Shown in pieces: positions 45,186 through 53,099 of a DNA stretch of 64,000 nucleotides (the first letter of the stretch is position 1; each line of letters begins with the position of its first letter). Made by a program: the position numbers and the translations under genes. The notes under the pieces are model-generated. The model had not been told where the DNA came from and did no database searches. It saw nothing but the letters and a program-made list of their open reading frames with translations. Origin of the DNA: Gammaproteobacteria bacterium. Its GTDB lineage: Bacteria > Pseudomonadota > Gammaproteobacteria > Pseudomonadales > Pseudohongiellaceae. The stretch spans positions 173,474 to 237,473 of the forward strand of contig SHZK01000003.1 in assembly GCA_009692305.1 (NCBI GenBank), written 5' to 3'.

Positions 45186-45572
45186 TTAGCCAAAAAGTGT
45201 GGTGAATATCAGGCGTCCAGGCATCAGTGCAAAACTGCCGGCGATTACGAGACCGCCCACATACAAGCCGATCATATTGCTGCGATGTACGCGCGGGTCT
45301 TTTCTGCGAATAGCCAGATAGGCCTGTGGTACCGAATAAAATACCAGCACACTGAATAAATGAATGAAGCCGAAGTGATTCAGGATGGTCGGTCCTACCT
45401 GCGCCTGCATGAACAAGGTTACGGTGGCGGTAAACAGCATCAAACCCATGAAAATTTTGCCCATCAGGCGGTGCGCAGCAGTGCCCTTGCGCCTGATTAG
45501 CAGATAGGTGCCAAGCAGAAATGCCGGAAATACGGTACCAAGATGCAGGTAAGCGAGCGGTAAGTACGGCAT
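45186..45572 (-). CDS. DUF2306-like membrane protein
   Basis: 128 residues with four hydrophobic helices. Conserved histidines sit near helix ends (YLHLGTVFP, AAHRLMGKIF, GFIHLFSV, RVHRSNMIG), the pattern of DUF2306 and related small membrane proteins; heme or metal binding has been suggested for similar arrangements but is not shown. It lies between GFA and VOC genes on the minus strand, with 28 bases before GFA and 9 bases after VOC. Confidence 0.8.
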   Translation of the reverse strand: MPYLPLAYLHLGTVFPAFLLGTYLLIRRKGTAAHRLMGKIFMGLMLFTATVTLFMQAQVGPTILNHFGFIHLFSVLVFYSVPQAYLAIRRKDPRVHRSNMIGLYVGGLVIAGSFALMPGRLIFTTLFG

Positions 45573-45581
45573 CGAGTTGGC

Positions 45582-45986
45582 TCAGCTGAGTTCCAGCAAT
45601 TCCACCCAGTTGCCATCCGGATCGGCGATGATTGCAATCGTTACGCCGGGCCTGATTACCTTGGCAGGAACAACAATTTTGCTGCCCTGTGCGGCGGCCC
45701 TGGCTACACAGTCTGCCAGATTGCTGACTGTGATGGTCCAGTAGCGATAACCGGTGGCGCCACGAATGCCACCGGGGGCAGCAGAGGCGGCAGGCTTGGG
45801 ATCCGTTTCTATAATCTTGATAGCACTCTCGCCGACCTTGAATCGATTCATCACGCCGCCGCCAAGCATGGGAATCGCGGCCTCAGATTCGAGGCCGAGG
45901 GTATCGCGATAAAACCCGAGCATGGCTTCGAGATTGTTGGTCACGATGCCGAGATCAATGGCTGGTTTGGTAACGAGTATGCTCAT
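45582..45986 (-). CDS. VOC superfamily (glyoxalase-like) protein
   Basis: 134 residues, two beta-alpha-beta-beta-beta modules: DLGIVTNNLEAMLGFYRDTLGL at the start and the C-terminal IAIIADPDGNWVELLEL with its metal-ligand Glu. A metal-dependent dioxygenase, lyase or isomerase role is possible; no specific member is identified. Same strand as the aldehyde dehydrogenase (36 bases away). Confidence 0.88.
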   Translation of the reverse strand: MSILVTKPAIDLGIVTNNLEAMLGFYRDTLGLESEAAIPMLGGGVMNRFKVGESAIKIIETDPKPAASAAPGGIRGATGYRYWTITVSNLADCVARAAAQGSKIVVPAKVIRPGVTIAIIADPDGNWVELLELS

Positions 45987-46022
45987 GCTGTTTTGTTCCC
46001 GGATGCAGACAAATTATGGTTT

Positions 46023-47447
46023 TTAGGCCGCGCCCAGCATGGATTTGATTTCCAGGAATTCCTCAAATCCTTCCACACCCCATTCGCGGCCATTACCGGA
46101 TTTTTTGTAACCGCCGAAAGGTGAAGAGAAGTCCGGTCCGGCTCCATTGATATGCACCATACCAGTTCTTATCTGGCGCGCAATTTTTTGCGCATGTTGC
46201 GGTTCGCCAGACACATAGCCGGATAACCCGTATTCAGTATCATTGGCGATGCGCACAGCATCAGCGTCATCCTTGTAACCGATTATTGACAGTACCGGAC
46301 CGAAAATTTCCTCGCGCGCGATTGTCATGTCATTGGTGACATTGGCGAACACTGTTGGCTTGATGTAATAACCTTTGGTGAATCCTTCCGGTCGACCGGT
46401 ACCACCGACTACCAATTCAGCGCCTTCATCAATGCCTTTTTGAATCAGGGCATTGATCTTTTCGAACTGCACTGCGCTAACCACCGGGCCGAGCCGTGTG
46501 GTCTCGTCTAATGGGTCGCCAACTTTGGCTTTTGCCGCTGCCACCTTGGCTATTTCGATGGTCTCTGCCATGCGCGCCTGTGGTACCAGCATGCGCGTCG
46601 GTGCGTTGCATGACTGCCCGCTGTTGCCGAAGCAGCCAATGACGCCGCCGCTTACGGCTTTGGCAAAATCGGCATCTTCCAGAATGATGTTGGCTGACTT
46701 GCCGCCCAGTTCCTGGGTAACACGCTTGATGCCATCCGCGGCGGCTTTCGCGACTTCGCGCCCGGCACGAGTGGAACCGGTGAATGATACGAGATCAATT
46801 TCAGGATGCGCAGCAATTGCCGCGCCAACAGTTGGTCCGTCGCCATTTACCATATTGAAGACGCCGGCCGGCAGGCCTGCTTCCGCAATGATCTCGGCCA
46901 ATATATAGGCACTGAGTGGTGCGACTTCGCTTGGTTTCAGGACAATGGTGCAGCCTGCAGCAAGTGCGGGAGCAACCTTGCATGCGATTTGATTCAGTGG
47001 CCAGTTCCAGGGTGTGATGAAACCGCAAACGCCAGCAGGTTCTTTTACGATGCGAGTGCTGCCACGAATTTCTTCGAACGCGTAATTCTCGAGAATGCCA
47101 ATGATGCTGGCGAAATGACCGATGCCACTGCCGAGTTGTGCTGTTTTCGCGAGACCCATAGGCGCGCCCATCTCGTTGGAGATTGCAGTTGCCATCTCGT
47201 CGCCCCGGGCTTTCAGGCCGGCTATGATGTTCTTGATGACGGTCACGCGCTGCGCCACCGTGGATTGGGACCATGCGGGAAATGCTGCGCGCGCGGCTTT
47301 GGCAGCGGCATCAACATCCGCTGCCGTACCCATACTGATAGTAGCAAAGGCTTGCTCGGTAGCAGGATTGATCACATCCAGGGTTTTCTTGTTGACTGGT
47401 TCTACCCATTTACCATTGATATAGAACTTGTTGTAGGCCTTGCTCAT
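46023..47447 (-). CDS. NAD(P)-dependent aldehyde dehydrogenase
   Basis: 474 residues, class-typical length. FITPWNWPLNQ and LKPSEVAP form the cofactor site, SFTGSTRAG the Rossmann loop, ELGGKSAN holds the general-base Glu, and GQSCNAPTR the nucleophilic Cys. EEIFGPVLSI and the C-terminal GGYKKSGNGREWG are also present. It oxidises an aldehyde to the acid; the substrate class is not readable. First gene of the minus-strand run ending in GFA. Confidence 0.95.
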   Translation of the reverse strand: MSKAYNKFYINGKWVEPVNKKTLDVINPATEQAFATISMGTAADVDAAAKAARAAFPAWSQSTVAQRVTVIKNIIAGLKARGDEMATAISNEMGAPMGLAKTAQLGSGIGHFASIIGILENYAFEEIRGSTRIVKEPAGVCGFITPWNWPLNQIACKVAPALAAGCTIVLKPSEVAPLSAYILAEIIAEAGLPAGVFNMVNGDGPTVGAAIAAHPEIDLVSFTGSTRAGREVAKAAADGIKRVTQELGGKSANIILEDADFAKAVSGGVIGCFGNSGQSCNAPTRMLVPQARMAETIEIAKVAAAKAKVGDPLDETTRLGPVVSAVQFEKINALIQKGIDEGAELVVGGTGRPEGFTKGYYIKPTVFANVTNDMTIAREEIFGPVLSIIGYKDDADAVRIANDTEYGLSGYVSGEPQHAQKIARQIRTGMVHINGAGPDFSSPFGGYKKSGNGREWGVEGFEEFLEIKSMLGAA

Positions 47448-47533
47448 TTTCTAACTCCAGTAGATTCGATTACACTGCGCACTATACCCGATTTATCCAT
47501 GGCCATAATCCGAAACACCAAGAAGTAATCGAT

Positions 47534-48292
47534 TTGAATGCATTGAACCGCGCCATAGGCGAACGACTCGCCACTTTTCTTACCAAATCCCTGCCGGGCT
47601 ATGAACGTATCGATACTATTTCGATTGCGCAGGTGGCGGCGACTTTACAAACCGGGGATATATTGCTGGTGGAAGGGAATAGCCGCATCAGTACCGCAAT
47701 CAAATATCTTACCCAGTCTTCCTGGTCACATGCCTGTCTGTATGTGGGTCCAGCTGAAGCCTCGAGTGCGGACCCTTATTTGATAGAAGCAGATCTCAGG
47801 GAAGGCGTGCGACTGGTTAATCTGGATCGTTTTTCAAGATTTAATCTGCGTATTTGCCGGCCAGTAAATCTGACCGCACAAGATACTCACAAAATTGTGG
47901 AATTCGCCAAGTCCAAACTCGGCTACAAATACGATCTGCGTAATGTGTTTGACCTGATTCGATACGTGATTCAGAAGCCTGCAGTTCCAAATCGCTATCG
48001 TCGCGCCATGCTCGGTCTCGGTAGTGGCGATCCGACGAAAGCGATCTGTTCGACATTGATTGCCGAAGCCTATCAGTCGATCGACTATCCAATATTGCCG
48101 AGACGAAAAGGTTATCACTGTGAAAGTGATAACGGCAAAGATGGCGAGGTGCCGCAGTTTTACAAGCGCCACTTCACCCACTTTACCCCCAGGGACTTCG
48201 ATTTATCGCCTTATTTTCGTATCGTCAAGCCAACGCTTGAAGGCGGGTTTAATTATCAGGATGCGCAGTGGCGTGAATCAGCCGGGTTCTAG
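47534..48292 (+). CDS. YiiX/YebB-like permuted papain-fold amidase
   Basis: 252 residues, TTG start at 47534. The core resembles YiiX-type (poxvirus G6R-like, DUF830) permuted NlpC/P60 hydrolases: QTGDILLVEG and SWSHACLYVGP supply the His, KYDLRNVFDLIRY follows, and AICSTLIAEAYQ supplies the Cys late in the chain, as expected for the circular permutation. No signal peptide is evident. Substrate (peptide, lipid or cell wall) unknown. Ends beside a 30-bp perfect hairpin. Confidence 0.85.
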   Translation: MNALNRAIGERLATFLTKSLPGYERIDTISIAQVAATLQTGDILLVEGNSRISTAIKYLTQSSWSHACLYVGPAEASSADPYLIEADLREGVRLVNLDRFSRFNLRICRPVNLTAQDTHKIVEFAKSKLGYKYDLRNVFDLIRYVIQKPAVPNRYRRAMLGLGSGDPTKAICSTLIAEAYQSIDYPILPRRKGYHCESDNGKDGEVPQFYKRHFTHFTPRDFDLSPYFRIVKPTLEGGFNYQDAQWRESAGF

Positions 48293-48295
48293 CAG

Positions 48296-48361
48296 ATTTG
48301 GGGTCAGAGTAAAAATACAGTACTGAAAATGCAGTACTGTATTTTTACTCTGACCCCAAAT
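48296..48361. repeat. GGGGTCAGAGTA-type hairpin, copy 2
   Basis: Perfect 30-bp inverted repeat (48296-48325 and 48332-48361), 6-base loop. It shares TTTGGGGTCAGAGTA-like ends with the palindrome at 9686-9743 while the inner sequence differs (here AAAAATACAGTACTG). It lies between the convergent YiiX-like and beta-helix genes and could act as a two-way terminator. Confidence 0.85.
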
Positions 48362-48374
48362 ATCTCGGATCTAC

Positions 48375-50399
48375 CTATCGAGTCCGCGGCCCATACACCG
48401 GCAACGGCTGGCCATACTCCAGCGCACCCAGGTCCGGCGCATCGCCGCTGCTGCCTTCTGTCACATTCGGAATATGCACACCACTGTCTATCGCGGCTGA
48501 ACCCCGCACCAAGCCGAAATCCAGCACACGCGCGTCGTACACACGCTGCACTCTGGTCAGATCCTGCGCGTCCAGTGCCGGGACATTCACGAAGTCGTCG
48601 TAGTCCACCAGAATGCTGTTGCGATCCTGCCCGGTGGCTGCGGAATATTCTTCGAGTGTGGCAAACGCACGACGGGGCGCAATCTCATTTACGCCATCAA
48701 TTAATGTGAGAGCGCCTGCCGGTGCATTCCAGTGAAACGAATTCTCCGCGCCGGGATTGGGACGAAAACCATTGTAGTCAGAGGAGCTATAGCCGGTATT
48801 GGTGGTGACGTTGAAAATCGCCGGAGCAAAGTTCTGCCCCAGAATTACGTTGTTGCGCCAGTGCAGATTCGCCGATGAACCGGTGACGGATTCAGTGAAG
48901 ATGGTGTTGTTGTAGTACAGCACACCCGGTGCGCCGGACGTCATGCGCGTGGCGCCTCCCGGAGCGTGATAGGCAATGTTGCGAATCCAGTAAATTGGCC
49001 CGCCACCCGTGGGCTGATTCGACATCGGGTGCGACGCGGAGTTGACCAGCATGTTGCGCATCACGCGAATATTGTGAAGGCTGCCGTCGATCTCAATGGC
49101 ATTGTCGTGGAAGTTGCTCAGGTAGTTGTTGTAGAAATCGATGGCCACCGGGCGCAGGTGCCACGAGTCTCTGGTGGGATACTGCGGACCTTCCACGGCG
49201 TGAGAGCCATCGGGGTTGCCATAGGTTTCCACCACGATGCCATCGTGAAAATCCTGAATATGATTGAAGGCAACCACATGACCTGTGCCGTAGAGCCGCA
49301 CGCCGGTGTAGGAGCTCATTACGGGCGGAAAGGTTTGCCCATCTACGCCGCCGAACTGTTGCCAGAACTCACCGATCCAGCCGATGAGTTTGTCGGGGTC
49401 ATGGCGCCCGATAATGGTGTTGTCCAGAATTGTGAAATCGCTCGATCCCGACCAGTTGCTGAAGATGGCGAGGCCGACATCTTCGAAGCGCGAATTCTTC
49501 ACCGTCAGACCTTTGGATCCCGCGATGAACTGCGTGCCTGCCCAGATTGCGATGTCGGTATTGCGGAAAGTAATGCCCTCGAAGTAGTTGTAGTCGGCAG
49601 CCTTGACGTTGAACAGGTTGAACGCACCGCGCCCATCAATAATGACTTCACCGTCTCCCGCCGCCTTGATCACGATGGGGCGCTCTGCGGGGCCTTCGCC
49701 TTACAAGTAATGCGTGCCTTCAAACGTGGTGGTGGCGTTGTAGCGGGTGTTATTTGCGTAGAATTCGTAGTAGTAGGCGTAGGTACCTGCATGCATGAGG
49801 ATGATGTCGCCCGGCTTGACGCGGGGACGTCCGCCCGGCGCCGTGTCGCCCGCGCCGCAGCGATAGTTGTATGCACACATCAGGCCGGTGAAGGAGGGCT
49901 CTGCACGCTCGCCCTCATAACCCACAGGGTAAACGTGATAGACCGCGCCGCCGGCGGCAGGCATGGGTTCGGTGCGAGTGCTGACGGTGACGGTCTGGTC
50001 AGCAGTGCCATTGACGCCGTCCGGGTCGGACATTTCGAAGCGAGCCTCGTAGACCGTGCCTTCCTCCAGATCGAGAATGCTGCCTGCGAACATGTTGGGA
50101 GCAACCATGTTCCAGATGTTTTCCTGAAAAGTGACTTCTCCGTGCAGGCGCAGCATGGGCATTGCCTCTTGCCAGTCACCGTCTCCAGCTTTGCGGAAAG
50201 AGACTGTCGCGGCAGCATTGCGGTTGCTGTCGCCTGCCACGTGCCACTCGAATCCCAGATTGATCAGCGTGGGGTTGTTGACGAGGAATTCGCCCGGGGT
50301 AATTGAGTCTGCGTCCTGGGCGTGAGTTGGATATGAGCAGAGGCTGCCCAGCAAGGTCAGAGCCAGAGTGCTGGAGAATAGTGTGCGATGCAGTCCCAT
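48375..50399 (-). pseudogene. Secreted parallel beta-helix protein interrupted by TAA
   Basis: One frame from ATG 50399 to 48375 holds a signal peptide (FSSTLALTLLGSLCSYPTHAQ), an N-terminal fibronectin-like beta domain, then AGDIILMHAGTY and a right-handed parallel beta-helix (FEGITFRNTDIAI, VKNSRFEDVGLAIFSN, YNNTIF, WRNNVILG) typical of polysaccharide lyases and related proteins. TAA at 49701-49703 interrupts it at codon 233, in GTHYL-stop-GEGPAERPI, where lysine (AAA) is a common residue in such helices. The frame is otherwise open for 675 codons. It may be a true nonsense mutation or a consensus error. Confidence 0.8.
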
Positions 50400-50471
50400 G
50401 ATGTTCTCCTTCGTTATTGTTTTTATACGCTATTATAAGCGGCGTGCGCAGTAAGCCATGACCGGATCGGT

Positions 50472-51533
50472 TCAGATGCGCCCCAGCAATACATTGTACG
50501 CCGCTTCAAACTGCGGATCGCTGCGTGTGGTATTCGAGAGTCGGTAGTCAATGGCAAGTTCAGGTATAACCCGAAAGTCTGACAGCACCACGCCATCGAT
50601 GGTGGTGTGCGCTGCGGGCAGATAGCGCAATGTCGCGGCCCCGGCATTCTGCTGCACTTGATACACGCCTAATTGCCCGGCTGATACTTCACCAATGGTG
50701 GTGACTCGATCGAGGGTGGCGAGTTGATAGGCCAACAATTCTGCGCCGCCCGCGGTGCCACCATTGATCAACACCGCCACCGGCTTGCCGTAATGGCGTG
50801 TGCGCAACGAGGGTGAATTGGGTTCGATGCGAGTATGCAAATTACCGGGGCCGACTGGAGTTATCAAATTGAGTCGCGTCGGCAGAAAGGCATCGACATG
50901 CTGAATACTCAGAAATCCGTAACTGTCCCGCAGATCGAGAATAATGCCATCACTTTGAGCGACGCTCTCGATGCTCTGCATGAAGCCGAGCAGGTCGTTG
51001 AGATTGCGCGACAAAACCCAGGGATGATAGTAAGCGATGATCTTGTTGCCGGCGCTGAATTGTTGAATGCTGGCAAGTGCGGCAGTGCGGCGACTATCGA
51101 ATAAATTTTCGTAAACAGTCAGCATGTTCAGCGTGAGTGGCTGCCCGTCACGAGTCAGTTCCAGTGTGACTGGCCATGCCGTCGCGGCAGCTGCTGGACT
51201 GTCGCCGCCGGGACTATTGGTGAACGCAAAAGAGTCGAGGGGATGGAACGGTGCCGCATTCAATCTCAGGATTCTGTCGCCGCGTCTGACACCAGCTTGC
51301 ATTGCAGGATAACCGTCGAGGAGCGAGCTCACGATGTACGTGTCTGCTACCAGTTCAACTTCAATTCCTATGTGATGAATCTTTTGCCGCTGCGCTGACT
51401 CGATGGCAGTGAATGGCTGCAGCAGGTAAAAGCGTGGGTCCGAAGCGGCGATTTCGAGCGGCGCTTGGGCGACTGCAGACAGGCTGGGTGCCAACAGGAG
51501 CTTCAGCGCCAATAGGACGAAAACGCGCCGCAT
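50472..51533 (-). CDS. S41-like peptidase lacking the catalytic serine
   Basis: 353 residues: signal peptide (VFVLLALKLLLAPSLSAVAQ), a PDZ domain (GIEVELVADTYIVSSLLDGYPAMQAGVRRGDRI) and a C-terminal peptidase S41 (C-terminal processing protease) fold (GIILDLRDSYG, VLINGGTAGGAELLAYQL). In active S41 enzymes that last segment reads TASASE and contains the Ser nucleophile; here it is TAGGAE, and the Lys general-base region is GEVSAGQLG without Lys. The protein is therefore probably a binding or chaperone homologue. It lies 3 bases after the GST gene and upstream of the broken beta-helix gene. Confidence 0.85.
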   Translation of the reverse strand: MRRVFVLLALKLLLAPSLSAVAQAPLEIAASDPRFYLLQPFTAIESAQRQKIHHIGIEVELVADTYIVSSLLDGYPAMQAGVRRGDRILRLNAAPFHPLDSFAFTNSPGGDSPAAAATAWPVTLELTRDGQPLTLNMLTVYENLFDSRRTAALASIQQFSAGNKIIAYYHPWVLSRNLNDLLGFMQSIESVAQSDGIILDLRDSYGFLSIQHVDAFLPTRLNLITPVGPGNLHTRIEPNSPSLRTRHYGKPVAVLINGGTAGGAELLAYQLATLDRVTTIGEVSAGQLGVYQVQQNAGAATLRYLPAAHTTIDGVVLSDFRVIPELAIDYRLSNTTRSDPQFEAAYNVLLGRI

Positions 51534-51536
51534 GGA

Positions 51537-52160
51537 TCAGGCAATAACCTGCATCGCGCGCATTGCTGCCGGGCGCTGATAATGGCGCTCACGCAGTTCC
51601 ACATAGCGTTCGGGCACTTCAAACTTGAATCGAATTGCCCAATTGAAGGTTTGTGCAAGCAGAATGTCGGCCATCGTGAATCTGTCCCCGATGGCATACT
51701 CACAAGTTCCTAACAGATGATCCAGTGCTCGCACCGCTTTGGAAAATTCGAATGCAGCAGTTTCCAGCATCTGCGGGATACGCTGCGCTTCAGGCAGGGC
51801 GAAACGATGCTTGCCATTGCTCCACAGGGGTTGCTCCAGTTCTGCCAGAATGAAGAACATCATTTCGTCATAGCGGGCACATTCGATGGCATCCTTGGCG
51901 GGCACGAGTCTGGATTTCGGTGCCCTGCGTCCGATGTGGTTCACGATAGCGGCACTCTCGGTGAGGATCAAATCGCCATCGACCAGAGTAGGGACTTTGC
52001 CTTGGGTATTCAGCGCCAGGTAATCAGGGTTTTGGGAGCTAGCGGAATCGGCTGCATCTGTCAGCAGCTTGATAGGTACATACTCATAAGGAATACCGGT
52101 TTCTTCCAGTGCCCATAATGCGCGAAAGGATCGGGACTGCGCCATGCCGTAGAGTTTCAT
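51537..52160 (-). CDS. Glutathione S-transferase
   Basis: 207 residues from ATG 52160. The thioredoxin-like N-domain begins MKLYGMAQSRSFRALWALEETGIPYEYVPI; VPTLVDGDLILTESAAI carries the cis-Pro and Ser/Glu GSH contacts. The C-terminal domain is all helical, with DRFTMADILLAQTF. A cytoplasmic GST acting on an electrophile or small metabolite; class beta/theta-like, substrate unknown. Only 3 bases separate it from the S41-like gene. Confidence 0.92.
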   Translation of the reverse strand: MKLYGMAQSRSFRALWALEETGIPYEYVPIKLLTDAADSASSQNPDYLALNTQGKVPTLVDGDLILTESAAIVNHIGRRAPKSRLVPAKDAIECARYDEMMFFILAELEQPLWSNGKHRFALPEAQRIPQMLETAAFEFSKAVRALDHLLGTCEYAIGDRFTMADILLAQTFNWAIRFKFEVPERYVELRERHYQRPAAMRAMQVIA

Positions 52161-52321
52161 GATAATGGTTCCTGCGTTAGCTGATCTGCTGAAGGTAAAT
52201 AAAAAATGGTGCAGCTTTGCCGGCGGCACCATTCTCGGTAATGAAAACCTTGCACAACTCGATCTGGAAGACCCCGTTTACACAAGCCGGGGGGTGAGTC
52301 GGTTTCGATTTTCAGGTTTTT

Positions 52322-52975
52322 CTAGTCAATAGCGAAGCAGTAGAAATAGCCGGCGCCGCCTGTGGCTACCAGATTTTCCTGGCTGCAACCCCGTGAACCG
52401 TGTGCGCTGTTCCAGGAGGTCGGATTGGCGCCGCCACCCCGCCGGTCGAAGTGGCCGACGTGGGCAGAGTCTTCACCATCGCTGGTCCAGTTATTACAGG
52501 TATGGTTGCTGCCGTCATCGACAGTGCGACCATCCAGAGACGAGCCGGTCAGGATGTCGTGCTGATTCGGTGTGTCGCCAGCGCCATTAACCACGGTGCC
52601 GTTTTCGGTCAGGGAATTTTCCTTGCCGAGCTGCATGAATTCGCTGTGCAGTTGGTTGAGGTTCTCCGCGACCATAACACCCTTGGCGTTATACCAGGGA
52701 CCAAAGCCGATGCGATCACGGGCATTTATTGCAGGTTGATTGCCATCAGCATGGGCACTCAGATAGGCGCGCCAGGTCTTGCCAGTGGCACCGGCGGCTC
52801 CTGCCAGTGCCGCACATTGCGCATCCGCGCCCGCGAGACCGCCCAGATTGGCGCCATTGCCGGAGCCAACGCTGGTAATAAAAAAACTCATGGAGTTTTC
52901 CTGTGAATATAGCGTCGCGAATGTAGTGGCGGTGGCAAACAGGATAGCTGAGCCTAGTAGTACGGTCTTCTTCAT
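52322..52975 (-). CDS. Secreted DUF1554-like protein
   Basis: 217 residues; signal peptide (LLGSAILFATATTFATLYS). The mature part starts SFFITSVGSGNGANLGGLAGADAQCAALA, typical of a DUF1554/lectin-like secreted domain found in Leptospira and aquatic bacteria, continuing WRAYLS and RIGFGPWYNAKG. Four cysteines include an N-terminal one (AQCAAL) and three C-terminal ones (HTCNNW, RGCSQ, FYCFA), compatible with disulfides. Function unknown; no partner gene. Confidence 0.8.
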   Translation of the reverse strand: MKKTVLLGSAILFATATTFATLYSQENSMSFFITSVGSGNGANLGGLAGADAQCAALAGAAGATGKTWRAYLSAHADGNQPAINARDRIGFGPWYNAKGVMVAENLNQLHSEFMQLGKENSLTENGTVVNGAGDTPNQHDILTGSSLDGRTVDDGSNHTCNNWTSDGEDSAHVGHFDRRGGGANPTSWNSAHGSRGCSQENLVATGGAGYFYCFAID

Positions 52976-53055
52976 CGCTTTATTCCTCGATTGGAGTTAG
53001 TGACTGAGTTTGGGTTAATTTGGTGGGCGTGGCGAGTTGCTGGCGCATGGTGCTT

Positions 53056-53093
53056 AAAAAGTAACGGCCGACCTGTTGCAGGCCGGCCGTTAC
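53056..53093 (-). terminator. Intrinsic terminator of the PQQ dehydrogenase gene
   Basis: On the minus strand, 14-bp arms (53093-53080 and 53074-53061, one mismatch) with core GTAACGGCCG are followed by TTTTT. It starts 7 bases after the dehydrogenase stop. Confidence 0.8.
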
Positions 53094-53099
53094 TGCATC

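Noticed and set aside
48966..50306. A 446-codon plus-strand open frame.
   Set aside because: It lies opposite the beta-helix gene and spans its broken codon; the translation shows no family features or signal peptide. It is a shadow frame favoured by GC-rich codon use.
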